Shown: positions 8,219-15,935 of the stretch, piece by piece
Position numbering within the stretch: position 1 is the first letter of the stretch
Layout of the letters: every line of letters starts with the position of its first letter
NCBI RefSeq assembly: GCF_002879885.1
Contig: NZ_PNYA01000024.1
Span: 1-64,000, forward strand
DNA length: 64,000 bases
Reading direction: 5' to 3'
Source of the DNA: Trinickia dabaoshanensis
GTDB lineage: Bacteria; Pseudomonadota; Gammaproteobacteria; Burkholderiales; Burkholderiaceae
Notes under the pieces: model-generated
Told to the model about the DNA's origin: nothing
Database searches by the model: none
The model's input: only the letters and a program-made list of their open reading frames with translations
Made by a program: the position numbers and the translations under genes

Positions 8219-9189
8219 TGTTCCCCTCCTCGACCGCCCCCTACCCGCGGCAGGACGAAATCGACGCCGACGAGGATGGCGTGGGTTTCGCCCTGAGGAT
8301 GGCTACGCGGAACGGCATTACATTCAACGAGCTCGCCCGACAACTCGCTTCGCCGGGCCACCTCTATCTTCCTTCTCAATCCGTCGGCGCCATCGCCCTC
8401 ATGTTCGGATGTACGCCAATCAGACTGCACCGCGCCTTCGTGCAACGCTATTTCCGGGGTGAGTCATACGGCGCTCAGTTTCTCGGGCATGAATTTCAAC
8501 GCCCGTACTTTCTACGGCAAACGCGTCCGCAGATCTGCCCGGCTTGCCTCAGAGAACGCACTCGCGCGCTCGCTGCGTGGTCAATTTGCCTTATTACGGC
8601 TTGCCCCTTTCACGGCATCCGCCTTCTTGACCGCTGCTCCTGCGGCCGCCCCGTATGTTGGAGGCGGCTATCTGTCGAGTTTTGCGAGTGTGGCCGTCTC
8701 CTGACAGATCGAAACCAACGCATCAAACAGGCTGACCCGCGCGAACTAGTGATCAGCAGTCAAGCCATGTATCTACTTGGCTCCAACCATTTTCGCCTAC
8801 GGCCCGACGACGCCATGTTCGGGGTGTTCGACGGAATTTCAATCGACACGTTTCTCCGTCTCATTTGGGTTTTCGGGATCGTTACGGAAGGCGAGCGTGC
8901 GCCGCGAGCAGGATGCATAAGCCGCATTTTGCCCACCTCAGATGCGTCCACTGTCTGCTGCCGGGCATTCGACCGGCTTGCCCGTGTGATAGGCGCGACA
9001 AAAAACGTCGTCGAAATCGACGTTCATCAAACCGCGCTGGAGGCGCTGCGCCTCGATTGCATCTCAAGACCCGACATTCAGTTGGTGGAGTCGCTCGCGG
9101 CGAGACTGAAGTGTAATTCTCGGCGAGGCGGAACGTCGATACGACAACCGAACCGGCAATTTTCGTTGTTCGAGGAATGCAATGATTGA
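8218..9189 (+). CDS. tniQ: TniQ-family target-selection protein, first copy
   Basis: 323 residues from ATG 8218, whose A is the last base of the tnsC stop; the open frame runs further upstream only inside tnsC. A TniQ zinc-binding region is clear: C107/C110, C129/H132, C140/C142 and C156/C158 (ICPACL, CPFHGI, CSCG, CECG). TniQ/TnsD proteins bind the attachment sequence, directly or through a partner, and recruit the TnsC ATPase. This one is shorter than Tn7 TnsD (508). The position between tnsC and a second TniQ matches tniD of the tniCABDE operons of Tn6022-like elements; I infer that likeness from order only. Confidence 0.85.
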   Translation: MFPSSTAPYPRQDEIDADEDGVGFALRMATRNGITFNELARQLASPGHLYLPSQSVGAIALMFGCTPIRLHRAFVQRYFRGESYGAQFLGHEFQRPYFLRQTRPQICPACLRERTRALAAWSICLITACPFHGIRLLDRCSCGRPVCWRRLSVEFCECGRLLTDRNQRIKQADPRELVISSQAMYLLGSNHFRLRPDDAMFGVFDGISIDTFLRLIWVFGIVTEGERAPRAGCISRILPTSDASTVCCRAFDRLARVIGATKNVVEIDVHQTALEALRLDCISRPDIQLVESLAARLKCNSRRGGTSIRQPNRQFSLFEECND

Positions 9190-10009
9190 CCGACCGCCGA
9201 GCCTTTTGATTGCACCGACCCCGTTCCTAGACGAGTCGCCCGCGTCCTGGATCCAACGGGTGTGCCAAAAGCACAGCCTCCCCTATCGAACTCTCCTTGG
9301 TAATCTCGGCATCCCCCCGCGCCAAGATCCCGACGTTCAACTACCAGTCGATCATATTTGTCATATCGGCAGGGGCACAGCTGTTCCGCTAGCCCGACTG
9401 CGGCTGCTTGGAAATGTTTTTCGGTCCATTCGCGAACTACCACGACTCGGGAGGCTTCTAAGCTTCGCACCAGATGGCGAACCAAGCTACCGCGTCTGCT
9501 TTGCATGCCTGAGGACTGATGCCATTCCCTACCTGCGAATACAATGGCGTTTCAAGGACTGGGGGTATTGTCCAATCCACCATGTGCCGCTTTCTGAACG
9601 ATGCGCGGAGTGTGGCGCACCTGTAGTCGCTGCCAAGGTATGTATCGGCCGTACAGCGGATGGAAAAACGGCAGACATTTCAGACTGCGCCAATTGCAGG
9701 AAGCCGCTGGTCGGCGTTGGCCCAGCACCCAATCCAATTTCTACGAGAACCTCCCAAATTTCGGCTCAAATGTCAATCGTCTCTGCGGTAATTCGCGGAT
9801 ACTTCTATTTGGAGGGTTTCCCCGAACGGATGGGGCTTGACTTCCTGCTGTGGCTCGACGATAAGTATCATCTGAATGCGTGCGAACTTGCGCCTTCTAA
9901 ATCCATAAACATTGAAGATGCTGTCGCGTCATCGATTGTTCGACGACTACTTAGAACATATCGATCGGCAAGTAGCCCATCACCTCACATCCTCCGATTA
10001 ACAACGTAG
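9182..10009 (+). CDS. TniQ-family target-selection protein, second copy
   Basis: 275 residues, starting 8 bases inside the previous gene. The N-terminus (FLDESPASWIQRVCQKHSL) is the typical TniQ opening, followed by zinc ligands C106/C109, C130/H133, C141/C144 and C169/C172. The C-terminal 100 residues have no DNA-binding motif I can identify. It is not a duplicate of the first copy: the spacing of ligands and the flanks differ, which suggests separate jobs, for example one fixed attachment site and one alternative target. With 275 residues it is short for a TnsD-type protein that recognises DNA alone, so it may depend on its neighbour. Confidence 0.82.
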   Translation: MIDRPPSLLIAPTPFLDESPASWIQRVCQKHSLPYRTLLGNLGIPPRQDPDVQLPVDHICHIGRGTAVPLARLRLLGNVFRSIRELPRLGRLLSFAPDGEPSYRVCFACLRTDAIPYLRIQWRFKDWGYCPIHHVPLSERCAECGAPVVAAKVCIGRTADGKTADISDCANCRKPLVGVGPAPNPISTRTSQISAQMSIVSAVIRGYFYLEGFPERMGLDFLLWLDDKYHLNACELAPSKSINIEDAVASSIVRRLLRTYRSASSPSPHILRLTT

Positions 10010-10084
10010 CCCCAAGAGAGAAGCGATCGTTTAAATCAGCAAGTAATTGCTAGCTTTATAACACACGGAGTGAGGTTCCCGTCT

Positions 10085-10606
10085 ATGAGAAAATTCGTGT
10101 CAGCCAAGAACTCTACTCGACGTCGTATGCGCAAGCACGTGCATCCAACCAGGATTCGATCGTCCAAGGTACCTGTCGAGCCTATCGCATTCGGTCAGCG
10201 ACAGTGCGGCTTCGAAGCGTTTCGAGCGATCGCTCCACATAAGAAGCACCATCAAATTTCGGATAAAATCGATTTAATCATCGTACGTCAACTGTCAAAT
10301 AGACTACTCCACACTTCGACACCGATGCTGCCGCGCGGGTTCGGGACTCGGAAATCAATGAGTTGTAAAATAATTTCGCGGCGACAGCGATTGTCCCGTG
10401 TCGAAGCAGATCGAATCACACGTTTGCTTCGCGCACTCAGTCAAGGAATCGACGTATTTGGGAATGGCGAACTGGCAGCAAAATGGTTACTAAGCTCTCT
10501 TCCCGAATTGAGCAATCTACGTCCGATCGATGTTCTATACTCCAAAGCTGGTTATGAACGCGTACGAGACTTACTGGACCGAATTACTTTTGGATTGGGT
10601 GTATGA
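10085..10606 (+). CDS. DUF2384 (MbcA/ParS/Xre-type) antitoxin-like protein without visible toxin
   Basis: 173 residues from ATG 10085 (GGAGTGAGG upstream). Residues about 100-170 fit the DUF2384 antitoxin C-terminal domain: RLSRVEADRITRLLRAL, then DVFGNGELAAKWL, RPIDVLYSKAGYERVRDLL and the closing DRITFGLGV. The N-terminal 95 residues are very basic and do not show a normal Xre helix-turn-helix. Such antitoxins usually sit 4 bases before a RES-domain NAD-degrading toxin. Here an ATG does overlap the stop (ATGA at 10603), but that frame closes after 19 codons. So the toxin is lost, or the gene serves another role. Confidence 0.65.
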   Translation: MRKFVSAKNSTRRRMRKHVHPTRIRSSKVPVEPIAFGQRQCGFEAFRAIAPHKKHHQISDKIDLIIVRQLSNRLLHTSTPMLPRGFGTRKSMSCKIISRRQRLSRVEADRITRLLRALSQGIDVFGNGELAAKWLLSSLPELSNLRPIDVLYSKAGYERVRDLLDRITFGLGV

Positions 10607-10901
10607 ATTGGTCAAATCATCTAACAATTCAACGAATTTATCGGAATCAATCCCCCAGGTGACCTTCGCATTGAAGGTGGTTTTGACCAAGATCGGTCCA
10701 ACCTGTGGCAGCAACACTGGGTATGTGCTCGCCTGAATCCATAGTCATCTCGATCTTTTAGAAGCCTGCCCAATCTTCGTTCGTCGACTACCCGAACGAC
10801 CGCTTCTGCACGCACAGCCGCGCTCGCAAGCGGCCGATCGCTTCGGCCTTCCCCAAGGTCATCTCTCGCCCCTAACCGCGTGGTCTCTGCTAATTCCACG
10901 C
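10607..10901. other. Gap with no complete gene; possible toxin remnant
   Basis: After the DUF2384 stop the overlapping ATG at 10603 opens a frame of only 19 codons (MNWSNHLTIQRIYRNQSPR), and another frame reads 28 codons to a stop near 10743. Neither matches a RES toxin by eye. The stretch may be toxin debris, or may hold the end of the Tn7-like element. I see no hairpin or tRNA in it. Confidence 0.35.
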
Positions 10902-10931
10902 TTGACAAAGCGCACATCGCACTCGCATAGT
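10902..10931 (+). promoter_or_regulatory. Probable sigma-70 promoter of the RHH/HNH module
   Basis: TTGACA at 10902-10907, a perfect -35 box, is followed after 18 bases by CATAGT at 10926-10931 as a -10 box. The predicted start of transcription falls at or within the direct repeats that precede the ATG at 10964, as expected for an autoregulated gene. Confidence 0.5.
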
Positions 10932-10937
10932 GTCGTA

Positions 10938-10960
10938 CGCTTACACAATTCGCTTACACA
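10938..10960. repeat. Direct repeat CGCTTACACA x2, probable operator
   Basis: CGCTTACACA occurs at 10938-10947 and again at 10951-10960 (period 13), ending 3 bases before the ATG of the ribbon-helix-helix gene. Tandem short sites overlapping the promoter are how many RHH repressors bind. The copies occupy the place of a ribosome site; no purine-rich site is visible, so translation may start weakly. Confidence 0.55.
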
Positions 10961-10963
10961 AAC

Positions 10964-12034
10964 ATGAGAAAGCAACTCTTCACCATGCGCCTGAGCGAAT
11001 CTCTGGCGGCCGCAGTGGAATCGATCAAACTCCGCCGGAAGGAGTCTTCATCGTCAGAGGTCGCGCGTCGTCTGCTGGAACTCGGCATCGAAGCTGATCG
11101 ACGGGCGATGGAAACCACCCGCTCGCTGCCAGAGGAGCCAAGGGCGGCATTGCTGGTCCTTCGTGATCGCTACTATCGGGACGACCCTCTGACGCGTGAG
11201 GAGTGGGAATTTCTCGCAACAATGGCCCACCATGCCTATATGCACCCAGGCCGATCGTTTGTTACGAGGTCGCTGCTAGTGGATGTCCTGAGCGCAACAA
11301 AGGCGTTGTTAAGCGCCAGAACACGCCACCTTGGCAAGAGCGAACTTCCATCTGACCGTTACTACCGTTCCAAACTCGACCTGCGTGAGGACGAATCGCT
11401 GCTTGATGGCATCGAGAGAGTACAAGCCAGCCTCCCCGAGTGGCCCGACGCGACGTACGCGGAATGGCTCACGCGACCGATCGAAGGATATTTCAGCGGT
11501 GAAGAACCTGCATTACCTGACAATCTATTGAATCAGACTCTGAAGCCTTATCTGCTCACGTTGCTGACGCTCGCGATCCGCCGTTTCTGGCAAGCCGAGG
11601 GTAAACCCATTACCGACACGAGCAACGACGCGCCAACATTCGGGAACATGAGACAGCTTAACCCGATAGAGATAGACGGCCTCAGCCTTTCATTTACAGT
11701 CATGAATCAGCGTTTAAGCGCTATTCTTGGATTTGGCGAGATTCTGCCGATGCTCCTGTCACTTCCATCACTGCCCGTCATCAACGATTTTTTTGATTTG
11801 GTCACTGCGTCTACGAGGCCGGGAACACGTCATCCCGAGTATGAAGCGGGCCCCCGCCGCATCAGCCTTCCGATACAACATTACAAGAAATTTATTCTCT
11901 GGGATGGCGATAAGAATTTCCATTTCGAAATTGAAGAAATGGAGCGCATTGCAAATCTAGCGCATGTCGCGCGGAGCGACCCCGACTTTATCTCTCACGA
12001 GAAGGCTGCGCGCCTTGCGTATGGTGCAATCTAA
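10964..12034 (+). CDS. Unknown protein with ribbon-helix-helix-like N-terminus
   Basis: 356 residues, no full-length family recognised. The first 45 fit an Arc/MetJ-type fold: a short strand (QLFTMRLS), helix LAAAVESIKL, then SSSEVARRLLELGIEADRR. The remaining 300 residues are soluble and mostly helical, with an acidic and tryptophan-rich middle and a hydrophobic stretch near 235-270 (SAILGFGEILPMLLSLPSL). A promoter and a 10-bp direct repeat precede it. It is followed 59 bases later by an HNH-like gene on the same strand; the two look like one module. A DNA-binding head on a large unknown body could mean a regulator that also acts as effector or immunity partner. The start could also be the internal Met 8. 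Confidence 0.7.
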   Translation: MRKQLFTMRLSESLAAAVESIKLRRKESSSSEVARRLLELGIEADRRAMETTRSLPEEPRAALLVLRDRYYRDDPLTREEWEFLATMAHHAYMHPGRSFVTRSLLVDVLSATKALLSARTRHLGKSELPSDRYYRSKLDLREDESLLDGIERVQASLPEWPDATYAEWLTRPIEGYFSGEEPALPDNLLNQTLKPYLLTLLTLAIRRFWQAEGKPITDTSNDAPTFGNMRQLNPIEIDGLSLSFTVMNQRLSAILGFGEILPMLLSLPSLPVINDFFDLVTASTRPGTRHPEYEAGPRRISLPIQHYKKFILWDGDKNFHFEIEEMERIANLAHVARSDPDFISHEKAARLAYGAI

Positions 12035-12093
12035 CATATACCAGGAATGAACCGCCCCAATCACCGTCATTTCAACTAACGCTCTCAAAAATC

Positions 12094-12615
12094 ATGGCTG
12101 GCTGCATTTACTGTCAAAAGCCTGGGAAGAAAACGCGAGAGCACGTGTTCCCCGCTTTTCTACTTAGAGCGGGCGACGCTCGTGGACTATTTTATTCAAA
12201 CTCTGCGGGCGGCTATTTTGACACCGACGCAATCGTCAAGGACACTTGTGACTCTTGCAATAGCGGACCGTTAAGTCGCCTCGATGATTACGCAAGCACA
12301 CTTTACCGAAAATATTTCGCACGGGCACTAATCGACACCCGGACGGTGAAATTTGATTTCGACTTACTGCTCAGATGGGTGTTAAAGGTAACCTTCAATG
12401 CCCAAAGAGGATTCGGTGGGATCAGTAGAAATTTACTTCATTTGCGCGGCTACATGCTCGGTGTCGAACCCCGTCCCCGCAGCCTTGTTTTCCTGGGCGG
12501 GGTAATGAAACGATCATGGGTCGACGGACGATGGAAGACGCCTCGCGACCTGCGCGCCTGCGACATACGCGTCCCAGAACTCGATTTGAGGGTAGAGCTA
12601 CATTTTTGTCATATG
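12094..12615 (+). pseudogene. HNH-like zinc protein, 5' part (split by IS21 insertion)
   Basis: Codons 1-174 of an interrupted gene. It opens with CIYC (C4, C7), then REHVFP near residues 15-20 and DTCDSCN near residues 45-51, the C-x2-C / E-H / C-x2-C-N layout of HNH_5-type proteins, in which zinc fingers frame the catalytic histidine. An IS21-family element lies immediately after. The open frame continues only five codons into the IS (to 12633), giving a 179-residue product that keeps the HNH-like head. It follows the RHH gene by 59 bases. Whether the short product has any activity cannot be told. Confidence 0.75.
12608..12615. repeat. Target site duplication of the IS21 element, left copy
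   Basis: GTCATATG, identical to 15250-15257, directly adjoins the IS tip TGTCACC. Eight bases is within the 4-8 known for IS21-family elements and shows the insertion is intact at both ends. Confidence 0.85.
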
Positions 12616-12664
12616 TGTCACCTTCCGGCATAAAGGAGCCGGGTATTTCCGGCATATAGGCGCC
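12616..12664. repeat. IS21 left-end repeats (two copies)
   Basis: TTCCGGCATAAAGGAGCC starts at 12623 and TTCCGGCATATAGGCGCC at 12647, 24 bases apart. They are the inverse of the units at the other end and should be transposase binding sites. Confidence 0.75.
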
Positions 12665-12699
12665 AGTAGAAGCGGGTAGAAACGAGCATCTTGGTGGGT

Positions 12700-13491
12700 T
12701 CAAGAATGGGCGGTTTGGGTGCCGTTTGCAAGGTTCAAGTGATGCTCCGGAAGGTGCCTCGGGCTTCGATAGGAGTGACCGTCGAGCACTAGGCAGTAAG
12801 CGTTGTGACGCAATCGGTCGAGCGTGGCCGAGGCGAGCAATCGATTGGCCGGGAACGCCTGATCCCATTCGGTCAGATCGAGGTTGCTCGTGACGATGGT
12901 GGACGCAGCCTCGTAACGTTCGGCGATCAGTTCATGCAGATCTTCGTCGGCGGGCGGACGTAGTGGCTTGAGCCCGAAGTCATCGATGATCAGCAATTCG
13001 ACGCGCATCAAGCTGGCGAGCCGGCGCTCGTAGGCGCCGGTGGCGCGAGCGGCATTCAAGCTCGTGGTGAGCTGGGTGCAAGTGGTGAACAGCACGTCGA
13101 CGCCTTGACGTACGGCGCAATGGCCGAGAGCCTGCGCCAAGTGGCTCTTGCCGGTACCGCAAGGTCCGACGATGAGCACCGGCGCATGTTCGCCGAGGTA
13201 ACGGCCGCCGGCCAGATCATGCACGAGCGCGCGGTTCAATTGCGGCAGCCGATCGAAGTCGAATTGCTCCAGTGTCTTGCTGGTGCGGAAGGCGGCGCGG
13301 CGCATGCGCAGCGCAAATTTCTTCTGTTCACGCCGGGCGACTTCGTCTTCGATCAGCAGCGCGAGGAAGTCGACGTAAGAGAGCTTCGCATCGATGGCTT
13401 GGCGATTGCGCGCTTCGAGCGAGTCGAGGATACCGGACAGACGCAATTGCTTCAGATGCGGGGTCAAGGCTGGCATGGGTTGCATCGCCAT
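12700..13491 (-). CDS. istB: IS21 helper ATPase IstB
   Basis: 263 residues, normal for IstB (about 250-265). The N-terminal helical region (LKQLRLSGILDSLEAR) is the family signature; Walker A is VGPCGTGKSHLAQAL near residues 106-120, and Walker B is ELLIIDDFG. IstB is a DnaC/DnaA-like AAA+ protein that assembles on target DNA and activates the IstA transposase, giving target immunity and choice. It begins 8 bases after istA stops, the usual coupled order. Confidence 0.95.
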   Translation of the reverse strand: MAMQPMPALTPHLKQLRLSGILDSLEARNRQAIDAKLSYVDFLALLIEDEVARREQKKFALRMRRAAFRTSKTLEQFDFDRLPQLNRALVHDLAGGRYLGEHAPVLIVGPCGTGKSHLAQALGHCAVRQGVDVLFTTCTQLTTSLNAARATGAYERRLASLMRVELLIIDDFGLKPLRPPADEDLHELIAERYEAASTIVTSNLDLTEWDQAFPANRLLASATLDRLRHNAYCLVLDGHSYRSPRHLPEHHLNLANGTQTAHS

Positions 13492-13499
13492 CTCCTGGG

Positions 13500-15044
13500 T
13501 TAATGACGCACGTCGGCGTCGGGAGCAAACAGAGACTGGGCGTCGCGGGCGAAACGCGCGCCGGGGGCGTGGACGTGCTCATTCGGATCGGCAAGTGGAT
13601 GCCTGTCGAAGCCACCGACGAGGATCGTCTTGACGGTCCGATAGAAGGGACTGGCGTGTGCCAGCGCGCGAGCGCAGGCCGCTTCCAGGCGCGAGGCGCC
13701 GTACGGCTTCTGCAAACGCATGACGCCTTGCGCCGCACGTAGGCGCTCAAGGATGTGATTGGCCAGCAGCAGTTCGATGAGCTGCGCACAGGCCGGCCCC
13801 ACACGTTGGGCTTGTTCCAGACACCACTGGCGATCGTGAGCGAGAAACGCGCGAGCCTCGGGCGGCAGGTGGTCGCGCACGGTGAGCCGCTCGCCGGGGC
13901 GACGGCCACGCACATGCGAAGCCACCAGTCGGTAATCGTCGTAGATGCAGATCGAAGCATCGGTCGCACGCAGCCACAATTGCTTGCCGACCAACGAGAA
14001 TGGTACGGAATACAGCATGCGCTGATGCGCGACATGGCAGTCCCGGTGGACCGAGACCTTGTGCCAGGTGCCCAGATCGGGCGCGACGGCGGGCAGTTCT
14101 CGCATGAGGGGCCGTTCGAGTTCGAACAACTCGAGCGGTACTTTGCGCGTAGTGCCGTGGATGCGGCGCCCCGCTTCGTGCATGACCCAATGACGCGCCT
14201 GCGCGTTCAGGTCCGTGAAGTCGCGGAACTGGCGCAGCGGCAAGAAGTTGCCCTTTACGTATTTGACGCCGGCTTCCACGATGCCCTTCTTGGGCGGATC
14301 GGCCGGTGGGCAAGGATCGATGCGGAAGCCGTACCCTTCGGCACATTCCGCATAGGCGCGTTGCACGACGGGATCGTATGCACAGGCACGCGTGATTGCG
14401 CATTTGGGGTTATCGATGATCACGCGCGTGGGGACACCGCCGAACCATTCGAACGCGCGGCGATGGCATCCGAGCCAAGTCGCGACCGTCTGGTCCCAGA
14501 CGAACTCGACGTACTGGTGTCGCGAGAAGGCAAGCGTCATCACGAACGCCCACGTGCGCTTGAACACGCCGTCAGCGTCGGGCAGCATTGGGCCGGCACC
14601 GAAATCGACTTGTGCGGCTTCCCCTGGCGCGAAGCTTAGCGGCACGGTGGCGTCGGGCGGACGATCGGCGTTGATCGAAACGATCATGCGATAAACCGAC
14701 GAATAGCTGCCGGTGTAGCCGTGCTCGCGCCGCAACGCCGCCAGAATGGCCGTGCCGGGCACTTGCTGCTCGATCCATGAAGCGATTAATGCGCGGTGGA
14801 CCTCGAGCCCTGAGACAGTCGAGCTTGCCTTGTGTGGCGGACCTAGCGCGGCGGCGATCTCGGCGTCATCCGGTAGCGGCGCGTCGGGTTTGAGCCAGCC
14901 GCGTTGTTCGGCCAACTCGCGCAGCGCGGCGAGCTTACGCCGGCCCATGTAGCGACAGCGTGCCAGTTCGCGCTCGGAATCCCCGTGGCGCATGCGCACG
15001 AGAACCTGTCGATATTGATGCATCTCGATTCTCCGTCGGCCCAT
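13500..15044 (-). CDS. istA: IS21 transposase IstA
   Basis: 514 residues from ATG 15044, chosen for the GGGAGG site 6 bases upstream; a longer frame to 15074 has none. A helix-turn-helix head (RMRHGDSERELARC) is followed by a DDE integrase core: D in AAQVDFGAG, D in VIIDNPK, and E in KGIVEAGVKYVKG. The C-terminal half is the IS21 beta-barrel / Mu C-like region. The protein appears complete and catalytically intact. Confidence 0.94.
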   Translation of the reverse strand: MGRRRIEMHQYRQVLVRMRHGDSERELARCRYMGRRKLAALRELAEQRGWLKPDAPLPDDAEIAAALGPPHKASSTVSGLEVHRALIASWIEQQVPGTAILAALRREHGYTGSYSSVYRMIVSINADRPPDATVPLSFAPGEAAQVDFGAGPMLPDADGVFKRTWAFVMTLAFSRHQYVEFVWDQTVATWLGCHRRAFEWFGGVPTRVIIDNPKCAITRACAYDPVVQRAYAECAEGYGFRIDPCPPADPPKKGIVEAGVKYVKGNFLPLRQFRDFTDLNAQARHWVMHEAGRRIHGTTRKVPLELFELERPLMRELPAVAPDLGTWHKVSVHRDCHVAHQRMLYSVPFSLVGKQLWLRATDASICIYDDYRLVASHVRGRRPGERLTVRDHLPPEARAFLAHDRQWCLEQAQRVGPACAQLIELLLANHILERLRAAQGVMRLQKPYGASRLEAACARALAHASPFYRTVKTILVGGFDRHPLADPNEHVHAPGARFARDAQSLFAPDADVRH

Positions 15045-15123
15045 CGCAGCCTCCCTTGGTGGATCACGCCCCACAAGTTAAGCCTGCAATGAGCATCACG
15101 ATCGAGATGCTCGATTCCGCCCC

Positions 15124-15249
15124 TGGCTCCTATATGCCGAAAATCGGCTGGCTCCTATATGCCGGAAACGAAGTGGCTCCTTTATGCCGAAAACGTCCCG
15201 GCTCCTTTATGCCGGAAGCCCGGTGGCTCCTATATGGCGGAAGATGACA
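15124..15249. repeat. IS21 right-end array: five repeats with exact 25-bp period
   Basis: Units of the form GGCTCCTATATGCCGGAA begin at 15124, 15149, 15174, 15199 and 15224 (each counted two bases before GCTCC), exactly 25 bases apart, with variation TATATG/TTTATG and GCCGA/GCCGGA/GGCGGA. The last unit forms the IS tip. IS21 carries multiple terminal repeats that bind transposase; five at one end against two at the other is strongly lopsided. Confidence 0.85.
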
Positions 15250-15257
15250 GTCATATG
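15250..15257. repeat. Target site duplication of the IS21 element, right copy
   Basis: GTCATATG directly follows the IS tip and equals the left copy at 12608-12615. Confidence 0.85.
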
Positions 15258-15935
15258 CTCGTCGTTGGATCTTTTTGCTTCATCGTCCTTGATCTAATAA
15301 ACCCTTCCGAAGAAGGTAAGCGACGAGCAATTAAATTTATCGAAAACTTCATTGGCGCACGAGAAATAGCTGCGACCTCAACCGAATTCCAATTTGACGC
15401 AAACATTTCGAAGATAGATCACGTCTCTCACAATATTCGTCAAGCAGCACAAAATTCGCAGATGCACCCGGACAATCGGGAAATCGTCATCGGCGATAAA
15501 ACGATTCGTCTCACCGGGCTGCCAGAACATCGGGCAATTAAAAGAAGTCGCATTATCGATTCAAAATTGGCGCTCACTACGATTAGTATCGATGGGTGCA
15601 AGGATAGTGCATGCTTGATTCTATTCAAATTCCCCGCGCCGCTTCACGAGTTTGAAAGCCCAATTACCGACCAACATCACAAAGTGAGCAAAATATGCTA
15701 CGCAAGCCTAAAAAGAAGCAATAACAAGACGCACATGACACTGCACGACCCCTTCGAACCTGCGGTCCCTCACCTTACGGGACCGTTCGGAATCACACAA
15801 TCTGAGGAAAATTGGAACAACTTTAGGTCTGCCATTCTAAATCGAGCCTATCTTTTCTTGTCAGACGACCGTCTTCTAAAGAACTCAAATATCGTACTCA
15901 ATTGTGTTGAGGTTATTTCGATCGAATATATTTAG
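15258..15935 (+). pseudogene. HNH-like zinc protein, 3' part (split by IS21 insertion)
   Basis: Codons 175-399 plus stop of the interrupted gene. The 5' part ends on a codon boundary at 12615, and this part continues in the same frame from 15258, giving ...HFCHM then LVVGSFCFIVLD. The open frame also runs leftward into the IS, so a stray start inside the IS could express the 225-residue tail. That tail has a beta-rich look (VIGDKTIRLTGL, ACLILFKFPAPLHEF) and ends VEVISIEYI. I recognise no family. GC is well below the flanking chromosome, which supports horizontal origin. Confidence 0.7.

Larger units (their letters stand above)
12616..15249 (-). mobile_element. Complete IS21-family insertion sequence, 2,634 bp
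   Basis: Both tips are visible: TGTCACCTTCCGGCATAAAG at the left and, on the opposite strand at the right, TGTCATCTTCCGCCATATAG. They agree in 17 of 20 bases. GTCATATG flanks both sides. Inside are istA and istB, both complete, transcribed right to left. Multiple internal copies of the end repeat, typical of IS21, stand at both ends. All parts needed for transposition look intact, which points to a fairly recent insertion. Confidence 0.93.

Noticed and set aside
10530-10736. 68-codon frame overlapping the DUF2384 gene as its toxin
   Set aside because: It begins inside the antitoxin and has no RES-domain features.
15124-15249. Regular 25-bp repeats considered as a CRISPR array
   Set aside because: The spacers are only a few bases and the repeats are the IS21 transposase-binding ends, ending exactly at the IS tip.
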